DNA of 40,930 nucleotides, from NCBI GenBank assembly GCA_026415495.1, contig JAOAGZ010000018.1, positions 1-40,930 on the forward strand, written 5' to 3'. Position 1 is the stretch's first letter; each line of letters starts with the position of its first letter. Shown here in pieces: positions 26,165-35,670 of the stretch. Position numbers and translations under genes: made by a program. Under the pieces are notes generated by a model. The model was not told the origin of the DNA. It was given only the letters and a program-made list of their open reading frames with translations, and did not search any database. The stretch is from Eximiradius proteiniborus (GTDB lineage Bacteria > Bacteroidota > Ignavibacteria > Kapaibacteriales > UBA2268).

Positions 26165-26455
26165 TCAAAACATACTATTGATTTGCAGAAATTAGACAAT
26201 TGTTAATGATAAGTGATGAAGTCTTTGGATTGTTTCTATTGATATTGACTTAGCTTACAATTAATGTTACTAATCAATAAATTATCAATCGAACATCAGC
26301 GATTTTTCGATAAATTGCGGATGCGAGCTTTATAACTTATCATAGATTAGGTTATTTGAATTTACGTTAAAAAACTAAGTATTAATTAAATTATGTTTGA
26401 ATTATTTCTTATATTTTTCGAAATTTTACTTTTTAATTCTATTTCGGAGAATCAA

Positions 26456-27310
26456 ATGATAAACAACACTTCTTTAACACCCGAAGAGCAAAGAATTATT
26501 TTTAATAAAGGGACGGAATATCCATTCACTGGAAAATATAACGATTTCTTTGAGAAAGGCACTTACCTTTGCAAACAATGTGGAGTTGCATTGTTTCGTT
26601 CTGATGATAAATTTGCTTCGCATTGTGGTTGGCCCTCCTTCGATGATGAAATTCCAAATGCAATACAACGTCAAACTGATGCCAATGGTGTACGCACTGA
26701 AATCCTTTGTTCCAATTGCGGGGCTCACCTTGGACACGTTTTCTTAGGAGAGCAACTTACCCCAAAAAATGTTCGTCATTGCGTCAATTCTCTTTCGCTC
26801 GACTTTGTCCCTTTCGAAAATGTGTCAAAAACACAAAAAGCTATTTTTGCAGCTGGCTGCTTCTGGGGAGTTGAATATTATTTTAAAACTGCCCCCGGAG
26901 TTCTCAGAACCCGCGTTGGATATACCGGCGGCACCACTGTTAATCCAACTTATCAGGAAGTTTGCACCAATACAACCGGACACGCCGAAGCTATTGAAGT
27001 TATTTTCGACCCCGAAAAAACAAATTTCGAAGAATTATGCAAACTATTCTTTGAAATACACGACCCTACTCAACTTAACCGGCAGGGTCCAGATGTCGGC
27101 GAGCAATATCGTTCTGCCGTCTTCTATTTGAATCAGGAACAAAAGCAAACTACTGAGAAATTAATAAATATTCTCAAAGAAAAAGGGCTAAATGTTGTTA
27201 CTCAGGTTGTTCCCGCTACACCATTCTACGAAGCCGAAGAAAAACACCAAGACTATTACAGTAAAACCGGAAGCAAACCATATTGTCATTTCCGGATTAA
27301 GAAATTTTAG
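26456..27310 (+). CDS. msrAB: Methionine sulfoxide reductase B/A fusion
   Basis: 284 residues from ATG 26456, which has GGAG at 26446-26449. An in-frame ATG at 26393 would add 21 hydrophobic residues, a possible but poor signal sequence. Reduces both stereoisomers of oxidised methionine. The MsrB domain comes first (about 1-120) with structural zinc cysteines C39, C42, C85 and C88 and catalytic C109 (RHCVNS). The MsrA domain follows (about 127-284) with catalytic C135 in AGCFWGVE. The B-A order occurs in several lineages. With the exported superoxide dismutase and Hsp33 nearby, the window is well supplied with oxidative-damage functions. Whether the enzyme is exported depends on which start is used. 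Confidence 0.95.
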   Translation: MINNTSLTPEEQRIIFNKGTEYPFTGKYNDFFEKGTYLCKQCGVALFRSDDKFASHCGWPSFDDEIPNAIQRQTDANGVRTEILCSNCGAHLGHVFLGEQLTPKNVRHCVNSLSLDFVPFENVSKTQKAIFAAGCFWGVEYYFKTAPGVLRTRVGYTGGTTVNPTYQEVCTNTTGHAEAIEVIFDPEKTNFEELCKLFFEIHDPTQLNRQGPDVGEQYRSAVFYLNQEQKQTTEKLINILKEKGLNVVTQVVPATPFYEAEEKHQDYYSKTGSKPYCHFRIKKF

Positions 27311-27341
27311 TTGTAAAATTCAAAAAATCACATTAATTTTG
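27310..27341 (+). promoter_or_regulatory. Promoter of tRNA-His (GTTG-N20-TAATTTTG)
   Basis: TAATTTTG at 27334-27341 lies 12 nt before the mature 5' end of the tRNA. GTTG at 27310-27313 is 20 nt upstream. This fits the Bacteroidota primary sigma pattern TTTG-N~20-TAnnTTTG with one mismatch. Confidence 0.6.
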
Positions 27342-27353
27342 TAATTCTAAGAT

Positions 27354-27430
27354 GGCGGTCTTAGCTCAGTCGGTAGAGCACCAGATTGTGGCTCTGGGTG
27401 TCACGGGTTCAAATCCCGTAGATCGCCCCA
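27354..27430 (+). tRNA. tRNA-His (GTG anticodon)
   Basis: Full cloverleaf. G-1 at 27354 pairs with C73 (27427), the identity element of tRNA-His. The acceptor stem is GCGGTCT with AGATCGC, the D arm is AGCTCAGTCGGTAGAGC, the anticodon stem is CCAGA/TCTGG with loop TTGTGGC (anticodon GTG), and the T arm is ACGGG-TTCAAAT-CCCGT. The 3' CCA is encoded. A strong terminator follows at 27437. Confidence 0.97.
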
Positions 27431-27436
27431 ATAACA

Positions 27437-27469
27437 AAAGAAATCGTTTCACAAGCGATTTCTTTTTTT
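27437..27469 (+). terminator. Intrinsic terminator of tRNA-His
   Basis: A 13-bp stem (27437-27449 with 27453-27465, one G-U pair, loop CAC) followed by a T run. It ends the tRNA transcript before the peptidase operon. Confidence 0.9.
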
Positions 27470-27540
27470 GTTTTTTGGCAACTTTTAGACTGAATTTACG
27501 TATTTTGTATATCTTTATGTTAATTTTTTTCGGAAGTTTT

Positions 27541-28881
27541 ATGAGAAATGAAATTTTAAGGAAAATTCTTCCGCTTTTTACACTTTTATTTGTTGTTGGA
27601 GGGCAGAACGCTATGTGTGATATGAGACCAATCCAATTCACAAAGGACACTCTCGAAAATGGTTTGCAGGTTATTTATCATATCGACCGTTCTGCTCCGG
27701 TTGTAGCAACAATAGTTCATTACCGGGTTGGCTCCCGCGACGAAGACCCTAATAAAACCGGCTACGCTCACCTTTTCGAACATCTTATGTTCGAAGCTAC
27801 TACCAATATACCTCGTGCTTCAATAGACAAATACGTTCAGGAAGCCGGTGGCGACCTCAACGCCCATACTTCTTTCGACGAAACTGTTTATTATCTTCGT
27901 CTGCCCTCAAACGAAATTAAACTTGCCCTTTGGATTGAATCCGAACGTATGCGTGGGTTGCTTCTTGAACCAGTCGGAGTTGAAACTCAACGCGGTGTTG
28001 TAATCGAAGAACTTAAAATGCGTCGCAACAATCAGCCCTACGGCACTCTTCTTGATGAAATTTGCAGTGCTCTTTTCCCCGGAAGCTCCTACCAATGGAC
28101 TACTCTGGGTTCAGAGGAACACCTTCGCCGTGCTTCAATCGAGGATTTTCGTAATTTTTATAATAACTTCTATCAGCCCAACAATGCAACATTAGTAATT
28201 GCCGGCGATATTGATGTTGATGAAGCTCGCAAGTATGTTCGTGAATATTTTGGCTCGCTTCCGAAAGCACCTCAACCGAAGCGGTTTGATTTTCGTATTG
28301 AACCAATGAAGGGTGAGGTTCGCAAAAAAATTGATGATGAAAAAGCACAACTTCCCGCTATTTTTATTGGATTTCGCTCACCAGCTATTGGTGATGCAGA
28401 CTACTATCCGATGACAATTTTACTCGATATTCTCTCTGCTGGCGAAAGCTCACGCCTCTATCAAACAATTGTCGATAAAGAAAGGCTTGCCGCTCAAGCC
28501 GGAGCTTTCCCATTTTCTCTCGAAAAATCCGGAATGGCTGCCTTCTACGCTATTGTTGCTCCTAATAAGAAAATCGAGGATATTGAAAAACTTATATTTA
28601 AGGAAATCAACAAGATTATTGAGAAAGGAATTACCGACGATGAACTCACAAAAGCAAAAAATATTAAAGAATCTGAGTTCATCTTTAGCAAAAAAGATGT
28701 TATGGAAAAAGCTCAAACTCTTGCACGCTACAATAGCTATTACAACGACCCATCTCTTATTAATGATGAATTGAAAAAGTTCCTCTCAGTTACAAAAGAA
28801 GATGTTCAGCGTGTTGCAAAACTATATTTAGGCACTCAAAATCGGGTTGTTCTTCAATATATCCCTAAAAAATCGAGCTAA
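27541..28881 (+). CDS. M16-family zinc peptidase, catalytic subunit
   Basis: 446 residues from ATG 27541, where a signal peptide begins (MRNEILRKILPLFTLLFVVG). The frame stays open further upstream through the tRNA, but those codons are not part of the gene. The inverted zinc motif HLFEH (H77, E80, H81) and the distal ligand E157 (VVIEELKMRR), 76 residues after H81, mark an active insulinase-type metallopeptidase. A second, inactive domain fills the C-terminal half, as in PqqL/YmxG relatives. It is followed after 14 nt by a partner gene without zinc ligands, and the two probably form the usual active/inactive heterodimer. The periplasmic location is inferred from the signal peptide. The substrate is unknown. 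Confidence 0.93.
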   Translation: MRNEILRKILPLFTLLFVVGGQNAMCDMRPIQFTKDTLENGLQVIYHIDRSAPVVATIVHYRVGSRDEDPNKTGYAHLFEHLMFEATTNIPRASIDKYVQEAGGDLNAHTSFDETVYYLRLPSNEIKLALWIESERMRGLLLEPVGVETQRGVVIEELKMRRNNQPYGTLLDEICSALFPGSSYQWTTLGSEEHLRRASIEDFRNFYNNFYQPNNATLVIAGDIDVDEARKYVREYFGSLPKAPQPKRFDFRIEPMKGEVRKKIDDEKAQLPAIFIGFRSPAIGDADYYPMTILLDILSAGESSRLYQTIVDKERLAAQAGAFPFSLEKSGMAAFYAIVAPNKKIEDIEKLIFKEINKIIEKGITDDELTKAKNIKESEFIFSKKDVMEKAQTLARYNSYYNDPSLINDELKKFLSVTKEDVQRVAKLYLGTQNRVVLQYIPKKSS

Positions 28882-28895
28882 TAAGGAGATGAGAA

Positions 28896-30965
28896 ATGAA
28901 AAAAATATTTGGATTATTAATATTATTAAGTGTTATTATGATTAATCTAAATGCACAGATAGATAGAAGCGTTCGTCCGGAACCTCTTCCGGAAAAAGAG
29001 TTTCAGTTCCCGAATCATACCACTCACAAACTTAAAAATGGTCTTCGAGTCTTTATCATCGAAGATAAAGAGCAACCCACAGTTGCTTTCCGTTTACTTA
29101 TCCCCGGTGGCACTTCTATGGACAACAATTTGCCCGGCACTGCTGAACTTACTGCTGGTCTGCTTACCAAAGGTGCCGGCAAAATGAATGCCCTTGATAT
29201 TGCTAAAACAATTGACGGTATCGGTGCTTCTATCTCTGCTCGTGCCAATGGTGATGCTATTATTGTTTCTGCCTCTGGATTGAAAAAGCACACCAAAACT
29301 ATTCTTGATGTCTTCAAAAACGTTGTTGTCAAGCCTACTTTTCCGAAAGATGAACTGGAAAAACTTACCGAACAAATGATTGCCGGCTTGCAATACGAAA
29401 AATCTCAGCCAGAGCAAATTGGGCAAACCCTTGCTCGCAAAGTTATCTATGGCGATTCCCATCCATACGCTCTCAAAGCAAACGAAAACTCTCTACAAAA
29501 AATCAGTGTAAAAGAAGTGCAAAATTTCTATAATACTTATTTCATTCCTAACAACGCTACTCTTGCAGTTATTGGTGATGTATCTGAAAAAGAAATTATT
29601 CCCGCACTCGAAAAAGCTTTCGCTGACTGGAAGCAAGGCAATGCACCTAAAATCAATATCCCGGAACCAAAACCTCAACCTTTAGGTATTTATTTTGTTC
29701 AACGTCCAGCTTCCGAGCAAACTACCTTGATTGTTACTAATCTTGCTGTGCCTTATAAACACAATGATTATATTACGCTCGATTTGGCTTCTAAAATTAT
29801 CGGTTCTGGCTTTGGTGGTCGCTTGTTCCGCACTTTACGCGAAAAATATTCCTTTACTTATACTCCCTGGGGATACCTAACTACTTCCAAATACATCAAC
29901 CGTTTTGCTTGCGGTGCTGATGTCAATAGTGAAAAAACCGATTCTTCCATAAATGTAATTTTCGAGCAACTTAGCTCTCTTGCAGAACAAGGTCCAACAA
30001 ATGATGAACTCAATAGAATGAAACGCTTTGTTATCGGACAATATAAACTATCTTTCGAAAATTCCAATTTCGTTGCTTCTCTGATTCAGGAAGCTGACTT
30101 TATGGGTATCTCGCTCGAGCAATACAAAAATTATACAAAAATTTTGGAAGAAATTACCTCAAACAATATCAGATATGTTGCCAACCAGTATTTAAATCCG
30201 CAAAAATCCCGAATTATTGCCGTTGGCGACCCATCTATTCGCCCAATGCTGGAAAAATTTGGCACTGTTTTCGACTATAATATTGATTTAGAGCCGCTTT
30301 CCGGTCCAAATGCAAAACTCGATGAAGTATCCTTGTCCCCAAAAGACCTTATGGAACGTCATCGCCGCGCTCTTGGTGGTGATGCAATCAATAATGTTCA
30401 ATCAATCAAAAAAATTGCAAAGTCTAAAATTAATCTGGGCGGTCAGTCCATCGAAGGAGAAATTACACAATTTATTAAATCACCTAACAAAATGTATATG
30501 AAACTTGATATGCAAATGATGCAACAAGAAATTTGGATTGATGGCAATCAGGGCTATGTAAACGCATTTAGTGAAACTTCAAAACTCGAAGGAATGATGC
30601 TTGAACAATTGACCTTCGAGGCTACTCCGTTTGCCACCTGCAAACTGCTTGATATGGGATACAAAGTCGAAATCAAAGGCAAGAAAAACGGTGAAATTAT
30701 TGCTGTTGCTACTTCTCCAAACAACGTACAATCTACTTATTACTTCGACGAAAACACTTATTTAATTAATAAATACGAAACTATTGAACAAGGACCTCAA
30801 GGACCAACACCACTAACTGTTAAATTCTCTAATTGGACTACTGTAGATGGTGTTAAGTTCCCAGCCCGTGTCGAAAATTTATCTTCAATCATTACAATGA
30901 TTAATGATTATAATTTTGAACTTAATGTTCCATTCGATGATGAACTCTTCAAACCAAACAAATAA
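28896..30965 (+). CDS. M16-family inactive partner fused to a C-terminal lipoprotein-sorting-like domain
   Basis: 689 residues. The signal peptide at 1-20 ends LNAQ. Residues about 35-460 form two M16 domains, but the zinc motif is lost: where active enzymes have HFLEH, this one has ELTAG within PGTAELTAGLL. Such subunits help bind substrate for the active partner encoded 14 nt upstream. Residues about 480-689 add a beta-rich domain (MERHRRALGGDAINNVQSIK, GEITQFIKSPNKMYMK, then PARVENLSS) that resembles, from memory, LolA/LolB-like outer-membrane lipoprotein-sorting folds. That fold usually binds acyl chains, so the pair may act on lipoproteins or membrane-associated peptides (inference). AAGGAGA lies before the ATG. 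A terminator follows at 30983. Confidence 0.88.
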   Translation: MKKIFGLLILLSVIMINLNAQIDRSVRPEPLPEKEFQFPNHTTHKLKNGLRVFIIEDKEQPTVAFRLLIPGGTSMDNNLPGTAELTAGLLTKGAGKMNALDIAKTIDGIGASISARANGDAIIVSASGLKKHTKTILDVFKNVVVKPTFPKDELEKLTEQMIAGLQYEKSQPEQIGQTLARKVIYGDSHPYALKANENSLQKISVKEVQNFYNTYFIPNNATLAVIGDVSEKEIIPALEKAFADWKQGNAPKINIPEPKPQPLGIYFVQRPASEQTTLIVTNLAVPYKHNDYITLDLASKIIGSGFGGRLFRTLREKYSFTYTPWGYLTTSKYINRFACGADVNSEKTDSSINVIFEQLSSLAEQGPTNDELNRMKRFVIGQYKLSFENSNFVASLIQEADFMGISLEQYKNYTKILEEITSNNIRYVANQYLNPQKSRIIAVGDPSIRPMLEKFGTVFDYNIDLEPLSGPNAKLDEVSLSPKDLMERHRRALGGDAINNVQSIKKIAKSKINLGGQSIEGEITQFIKSPNKMYMKLDMQMMQQEIWIDGNQGYVNAFSETSKLEGMMLEQLTFEATPFATCKLLDMGYKVEIKGKKNGEIIAVATSPNNVQSTYYFDENTYLINKYETIEQGPQGPTPLTVKFSNWTTVDGVKFPARVENLSSIITMINDYNFELNVPFDDELFKPNK

Positions 30966-30982
30966 TATGCTTGTTAAAAGTA

Positions 30983-31018
30983 AAAGAGGCTGTCTCAATA
31001 AAGGCAGCCTCTTTTTTT
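30983..31018. terminator. Terminator between the M16 operon and greA
   Basis: A 13-bp stem (30983-30995 with 31002-31014, one G-U pair, loop CAATAA) around AAAGAGGCTG/CAGCCTCTTT, followed by a T run. Positioned to stop rightward transcription and plausibly the converging greA transcript. Confidence 0.88.
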
Positions 31019-31037
31019 AAAAAATATTTCCAAAAGA

Positions 31038-31511
31038 TTATTTAGATATTGATAATATTTCGAATCTATTGACGCCGGCTGGAACTTTTACTTCAACAAT
31101 TTCACCAACCTTTTTGCCCATCATTGCTTTGCCAAGCGGTGAGTTTACTGCAATCTTGTTTTGCTCAAAATCAGCTTCCTCGGCACTTACAAGTTTGTAA
31201 GTAACAGTTGCGCCAGTGGCAAGATTTTTCATAGTAACATTAGAAAGAATATACACTTTGTCGTCTGGAAATTCCTCTGCTTTGATTACTTGCGCCTTGG
31301 CAAGTATCTGACTTAATTTTGCAATTCGCAGTTCTAACAGTGCTTGTTCGTCTTTTGCGGCATCATAGTCCGAGTTCTCAGACAAATCTCCGTGAGAACG
31401 TGCCTCTGCAATTTTCTCAGCAATTTCCTTTCGTTTGTGGATTTGCAAGTAACGAAGTTCTTCTTCGATCTCTTGCATCCTTTCCTTTGTTAGATAAATA
31501 GTATCCGACAT
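31038..31511 (-). CDS. greA: Transcription elongation factor GreA
   Basis: 157 residues, normal length. GreA rescues backtracked RNA polymerase by stimulating transcript cleavage through its coiled-coil tip. The N-terminal coiled coil (1 to about 75) contains EARSHGDLSENSDYDAAKDEQ, whose DLSEN acidic tip is the family signature. The C-terminal FKBP-like domain ends in the usual SPLGKAMMGKKVGEIVEVKVP. The gene lies 35 nt downstream of ribBA on the same strand without a terminator between, so they may share a message. The window also encodes a DksA-like protein, another secondary-channel factor. Confidence 0.97.
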   Translation of the reverse strand: MSDTIYLTKERMQEIEEELRYLQIHKRKEIAEKIAEARSHGDLSENSDYDAAKDEQALLELRIAKLSQILAKAQVIKAEEFPDDKVYILSNVTMKNLATGATVTYKLVSAEEADFEQNKIAVNSPLGKAMMGKKVGEIVEVKVPAGVNRFEILSISK

Positions 31512-31546
31512 TTTATCACCTTTATTATTAATGAATTATTTCCTTT

Positions 31547-32758
31547 CTATCTTATCTTGTGAAGAATATGTCCCATCTTTTCTTTTTTAGTTTTCAAGTA
31601 GTTATAATTTATTTCATTCGGTTCAATTTCAATAGGAACAAGCTCGACAACCTCTATTCCATAGCTTTCCAAGCCAACACGTTTTTTAGGGTTATTTGTA
31701 ATCAGCTTCATTTTGGTAACGCCTAAATTGCGTAATATTTGAGCACCAATCCCATAATCTCTTGCGTCTGGCGGAAATCCAAGCTGTAAATTGGCTTCCT
31801 CAGTATCAAATCCCATTTCCTGCAATGCGTAAGCACGTATCTTATTTACCAACCCAATATTTCTTCCTTCCTGCCTCATATATAGCACAACTCCTTTGCC
31901 CGCATTCTCTATCAGTTTCATCGAATAATGCAATTGCGGACCACAATCACAACGCAAAGAACCAAATACATCACCCGTCAGACATTCAGAATGCACCCGT
32001 ACCAGTACCGGTTCATCTTGCTCCCAGCTTCCTTTCACCAACGCAACGTGTTCTTTCCTGTCATAAACATTTTCGAAGGCAAACATTTCAAATTCGCCAT
32101 ATTCAGTTGGCAGATACGCTTTCGCGACGCAATGAACTAAACTTTCGCTTTTTAATCTGTATGCAATCAGATCTTTTACAGTTATAATTTTTAAGTTATG
32201 TTTCTTTGCAAATCCCATTAGCTGAGGCATTCGTGCCATTGTTCCATCGTCGTTGATAATCTCGCATATTACCCCGCAAGGTTTCAACCCTGCCAATCTC
32301 ATCAGATCAACAGATGCCTCCGTATGTCCTGCACGTCGCAAAACTCCTTCCTTCACTGCAATTAACGGGAAAATATGTCCCGGGCGTAGCAAATCTTGCG
32401 GCTTTGTCCGGGCGTCTGCCAAAGCTCTGATTGTTGCTGCCCTATCGAAAGACGAAATTCCTGTTGTTGTGCCGTGAGCATAATCCACCGATACAGTGAA
32501 TTTAGTCGAATGTATCGCTGAATTATCTCTTACCATTACATCAAGCTCCAACTCAGCGGCTCGCTCTTCTGTAATAGATACACAAATCAGCCCACGTCCG
32601 TAATTGGACATAAAAGTAACAGTTTCAGGAGTGCAAAGCTCCGATGCTGCAACAAGGTCGCCCTCGTTTTCTCGGTCCTCGTCGTCGGCAACAATTACCA
32701 TTTTGCCGTTTGCGAGGTCCTCCAATGCTTCTTCGATTGTATTAATTTTGTATTCCAT
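31547..32758 (-). CDS. ribBA: Riboflavin biosynthesis protein RibBA (DHBP synthase / GTP cyclohydrolase II)
   Basis: 403 residues with both first-step enzymes of riboflavin synthesis. The N-terminal domain (1 to about 200) makes dihydroxybutanone phosphate from ribulose 5-phosphate and shows [10 protein letters not shown] and [11 protein letters not shown]. The C-terminal domain (about 205-403) opens GTP and carries the zinc cysteines in [17 protein letters not shown] and the arginine-rich [11 protein letters not shown]. Other rib genes are not nearby. I see no FMN riboswitch: the 5' gap is only about 72 nt and holds a simple terminator hairpin for the upstream yajC transcript. Confidence 0.97.
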   Translation of the reverse strand: MEYKINTIEEALEDLANGKMVIVADDEDRENEGDLVAASELCTPETVTFMSNYGRGLICVSITEERAAELELDVMVRDNSAIHSTKFTVSVDYAHGTTTGISSFDRAATIRALADARTKPQDLLRPGHIFPLIAVKEGVLRRAGHTEASVDLMRLAGLKPCGVICEIINDDGTMARMPQLMGFAKKHNLKIITVKDLIAYRLKSESLVHCVAKAYLPTEYGEFEMFAFENVYDRKEHVALVKGSWEQDEPVLVRVHSECLTGDVFGSLRCDCGPQLHYSMKLIENAGKGVVLYMRQEGRNIGLVNKIRAYALQEMGFDTEEANLQLGFPPDARDYGIGAQILRNLGVTKMKLITNNPKKRVGLESYGIEVVELVPIEIEPNEINYNYLKTKKEKMGHILHKIR

Positions 32759-32773
32759 ATTTTTTATATAGAT

Positions 32774-32811
32774 AAAAAAATAAATCTTTCATCTACTATG
32801 ATGAAAGATTT
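32774..32811 (-). terminator. Intrinsic terminator after yajC
   Basis: A perfect 12-bp stem (AAATCTTTCATC 32782-32793 with GATGAAAGATTT 32800-32811, loop TACTAT). The A tract on its left gives a U tail for leftward transcripts. It lies 20 nt after the yajC stop and 24 nt before ribBA, so it separates two leftward units or acts as an attenuator. Confidence 0.85.
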
Positions 32812-32830
32812 AAATATTAATAATTATTAT

Positions 32831-33148
32831 TTACAGTTTTGCTGTAATTGCGTGTTTTTCAATTTTAATTTTTGTATTTTCAGCAATTTGTAATACTATT
32901 GTTTTATCATCTATTTCAGTGATTGTCCCGTGTATTCCGGCAGATGTAACAACTTTATCGCCTTTTTTCAGATTTGCAAGCATATTCTGATGTTCTTTCT
33001 GACGCTTTGTCTGTGGGCGTATCATAAAGAAATACATAATTAAAATCATAAATACAAAAAATATAATTGTCGGAAGAAAACTTCCTGCTCCACCTTGCTG
33101 TCCACCCGGTGGAGGTGCAAACATTAGCAAATTTGCCAATTCTAACAT
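32831..33148 (-). CDS. yajC: Preprotein translocase accessory subunit YajC
   Basis: 105 residues. A glycine/proline-rich N-terminus is followed by one transmembrane helix at about 27-45 and the family hallmark FFMIRPQTKRQKEHQNML, then a small cytoplasmic domain (KGDKVVTSAGIHGTITEID). YajC associates with SecDF at the inner membrane. It lies 53 nt after tgt, the same order as the widespread tgt-yajC-secD cluster, but secD and secF do not follow here; a terminator does. Confidence 0.96.
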   Translation of the reverse strand: MLELANLLMFAPPPGGQQGGAGSFLPTIIFFVFMILIMYFFMIRPQTKRQKEHQNMLANLKKGDKVVTSAGIHGTITEIDDKTIVLQIAENTKIKIEKHAITAKL

Positions 33149-33201
33149 ACTTCAGCCTTATTTTGAATAGTGAATAATTACTTTTTAAAAATGTAATATA
33201 A

Positions 33202-34326
33202 TTATTTTTTTTCTAAATAACTACTTAAAAATTCTTTTTTCCATTGACGAAATTCCCCCGTAAGTATTTTTTCCCGGGCGGTTCGCACTAACCATAAATA
33301 AAACCGTATATTCTGCCGTGTCGCCAAAATTAATCCTAATATTTCTTTTGAAATAAATAGATGACGCAGGTAACCGAGAGTATAATTTTCATTGTCGCTG
33401 AAATACGGATCTATCGGTTCGTCCGAATATTTATACTGCTGATTCCTGATATTGATTTTACCTTGTGTCGTGAAAAGTTGTCCATTTCTTGCGTTCCGGG
33501 TTGGAAGAACACAATCAAACATATCTACTCCGCGTTCTATTGCTTCAAGTATGTTCTCTGGTGTCCCAACTCCCATTAAATATCGCGGTTTTTCCTTCGG
33601 TAGTATATCTGTTGTTAAATCTGTAAGCTCATACATCAGTTCAGTCGGTTCTCCTACAGACAGTCCACCAATCGAAAACCCATCAAAATCGTGCTGAGTT
33701 ACTCTTTCAGCATATTCCTTTCTCAGATTTGAAAACATTCCGCCTTGACAAATTGCAAACTGGAATTGTCTGTGCTCCCACATTTGTGGTATTGATTTGA
33801 AATTTTCGCGACTTTCCACAGCCCAACGATACGAAAGTTCCATCGAACGCCTTGTGTATTGTTCGTCTGCTCCGTAAGGAACGCATTCATCAAGCACCAT
33901 CATCACATCAGAACCTAATATCTTTTGAATTTCAACTACTTTCCTTGCCGAAAAAAAATGCCGTGAACCATCAATGTGAGAACGAAACTCAACTCCTTCG
34001 TCCGAAATCCTGCGCAAATCCTGCAAAGAAAATACCTGATAGCCTCCGCTATCAGTTAATATTGCTCTGTCCCAACTTATGAACTTATGCAATCCACCAA
34101 AATGCTTCATTACATCCATTCCCGGACGCAAATACAGGTGGTATGTATTTCCAAGAATTATTTTAGCGTCTAATTCGAGTAGATTTCTCTGCTCCAATGC
34201 TTTCACAGTGCCTTGTGTGCCAACCGGCATAAATATTGGTGTGGGAATATCACCATTGTCTGTGTGCAAAATACCGACGCGAGCTTTTGTCTCAGCGTCG
34301 GTTTTTATTAATTCAAAAAAATTCAT
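33202..34326 (-). CDS. tgt: tRNA-guanine transglycosylase (queuosine pathway), zinc cysteines missing
   Basis: 374 residues. Exchanges guanine at the wobble position of GUN anticodons for the queuosine precursor. The TIM-barrel catalytic residues are present: D92 in TDSGGYQVFSL, the GGLSVGEP loop at 220, and nucleophile D271 in DMFDCVLPTRNARNG. The usual zinc site CxCxxC before YLRHL is absent: residues 305-320 read PIDPYFSDNENYTLGY, leaving only H322. From memory, Bacteroidota Tgt proteins share this loss, so it is probably a functional lineage variant. It lies 13 nt after serS and 53 nt before yajC. Other queuosine genes are not in the window. Confidence 0.95.
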   Translation of the reverse strand: MNFFELIKTDAETKARVGILHTDNGDIPTPIFMPVGTQGTVKALEQRNLLELDAKIILGNTYHLYLRPGMDVMKHFGGLHKFISWDRAILTDSGGYQVFSLQDLRRISDEGVEFRSHIDGSRHFFSARKVVEIQKILGSDVMMVLDECVPYGADEQYTRRSMELSYRWAVESRENFKSIPQMWEHRQFQFAICQGGMFSNLRKEYAERVTQHDFDGFSIGGLSVGEPTELMYELTDLTTDILPKEKPRYLMGVGTPENILEAIERGVDMFDCVLPTRNARNGQLFTTQGKINIRNQQYKYSDEPIDPYFSDNENYTLGYLRHLFISKEILGLILATRQNIRFYLWLVRTAREKILTGEFRQWKKEFLSSYLEKK

Positions 34327-34339
34327 ATCTGTTTATTAA

Positions 34340-35602
34340 TTAAATAACATCAAATCCACAAAACGGACGCAACACTTCCGGAACAAGCACGTGCCCGTCT
34401 TCTTGCAAATAGTTTTCAAGTATTGCAACCATTATTCGCGATGTTGCCAAACCGCTTCCGTTTAATGTATGAACAAATTCAGGTTTCGAATCCGGTGTCC
34501 TCTTGAATCGAATTTGTGCTCTGCGAGCCTGAAAATCTTCGAAATTCGAACAACTCGAAACTTCTAACCATTTTTCTTCACCGGATGCCCACGCTTCCAG
34601 ATCGTATGTTTTTGCACTTGAGAAACTTGTGTCGCCCGAACAAAGCAAAATAACACGATAGGGGAGACCTAATGCTTTAAGTATTGCCTCTGCTTCGCCT
34701 ACCAATCCTTCTAATCTGTCGTATGAGTCCTCTGGCTTTGTGAAATTTACCATTTCAACTTTATTGAACTGATGAACTCGTAAAAATCCGCGTGTTTCCT
34801 TGCCGTAACTCCCGGCTTCCCGACGAAAACAAGGTGAATATCCGGCATATTTTATTGGTAAATCTTCGCCACGCAAAATTTCGTTATTATGATAATTTGT
34901 TATTGGCACTTCCGCTGTCGGTATCAGAAAAATGTCGTCAGCCGCATCGTGATACATATCTTCTGCCATTTTGGGAAGTTGTCCGGTCCCAAACATTGAA
35001 TTGCGATTTACAACAAATGGTGGCATAAGTTCTGTGTAACCGTGATTCTCAATATGATAATTAATCATAAAATTAATCAATGCCCTTTCTAATTTAGCTC
35101 CTTTGCCAACGTAAAAAGCAAATCCTCCGCCTGTAACTTTTGCTCCACGCTCAAAATCTATTATACCCAGATCCTTTGCTATTTGCAAATGATCCTTCTT
35201 GATTTTTTGCTGTTTGAGCTCGCCCCAAGTGCGAACAACTTTGTTTTCATCTGCACTTTTCCCAACCGGAACGCTCTCGTGAAGCATATTCGGTATTCTT
35301 ATAAGAACTTGCTGTATTGCCTCTTCTATGTTGCGAAGTTCATCATCGAGCTCTTTTATCTTGTCGGAAACAACTCTCATTTCTTCAATTTTATCGTCGG
35401 CAGGTTGTTTTTGTTTTTTCAACTCAGCTATTTCTTTCGATACAACGTTCCGTAAATTTTTTAGCCTCTCGACTTCCTGAATAATTGAACGTCTCTTCTC
35501 ATCAAGTCTTGGTATTTCTGTAACGTCTGCACTTTCATTTTTATTAATAATATTTTGCCTGACAAGCTCAATATTATCGCGAACGAATTTTAAATCTAAC
35601 AT
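34340..35602 (-). CDS. serS: Seryl-tRNA synthetase
   Basis: 420 residues. Class II synthetase charging tRNA-Ser. The N-terminal coiled-coil arm that grips the tRNA long variable loop spans about 25-105 ([18 protein letters not shown] at the start). The catalytic core shows motif 2 ([20 protein letters not shown]) and motif 3 ([17 protein letters not shown]). Length is normal. The gene leads the serS-tgt-yajC unit; tgt starts 13 nt later. A TAATTTTG box is 31 nt upstream of the ATG, in a 68-nt gap after the large barrel gene. Confidence 0.97.
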   Translation of the reverse strand: MLDLKFVRDNIELVRQNIINKNESADVTEIPRLDEKRRSIIQEVERLKNLRNVVSKEIAELKKQKQPADDKIEEMRVVSDKIKELDDELRNIEEAIQQVLIRIPNMLHESVPVGKSADENKVVRTWGELKQQKIKKDHLQIAKDLGIIDFERGAKVTGGGFAFYVGKGAKLERALINFMINYHIENHGYTELMPPFVVNRNSMFGTGQLPKMAEDMYHDAADDIFLIPTAEVPITNYHNNEILRGEDLPIKYAGYSPCFRREAGSYGKETRGFLRVHQFNKVEMVNFTKPEDSYDRLEGLVGEAEAILKALGLPYRVILLCSGDTSFSSAKTYDLEAWASGEEKWLEVSSCSNFEDFQARRAQIRFKRTPDSKPEFVHTLNGSGLATSRIMVAILENYLQEDGHVLVPEVLRPFCGFDVI

Positions 35603-35632
35603 AGTTTTCTAATTTTTGTTAAACAATTAATA

Positions 35633-35640
35633 CAAAATTA
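35633..35640 (-). promoter_or_regulatory. Possible -7 box (TAATTTTG) before serS
   Basis: On the minus strand TAATTTTG lies 31 nt before the serS ATG. I see no TTTG about 20 nt further upstream. Confidence 0.35.
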
Positions 35641-35670
35641 TATAATTTTTCTTACTTAATTATTTTTTTA

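Noticed and set aside
27352-27540. Open frame running through tRNA-His into the M16 peptidase gene
   Set aside because: The codons across the tRNA and its terminator are incidental. The signal peptide and family homology begin at 27541.
32759-32830. FMN riboswitch before ribBA
   Set aside because: The gap is only 72 nt and is occupied by a simple terminator hairpin; no multi-helix aptamer fits.
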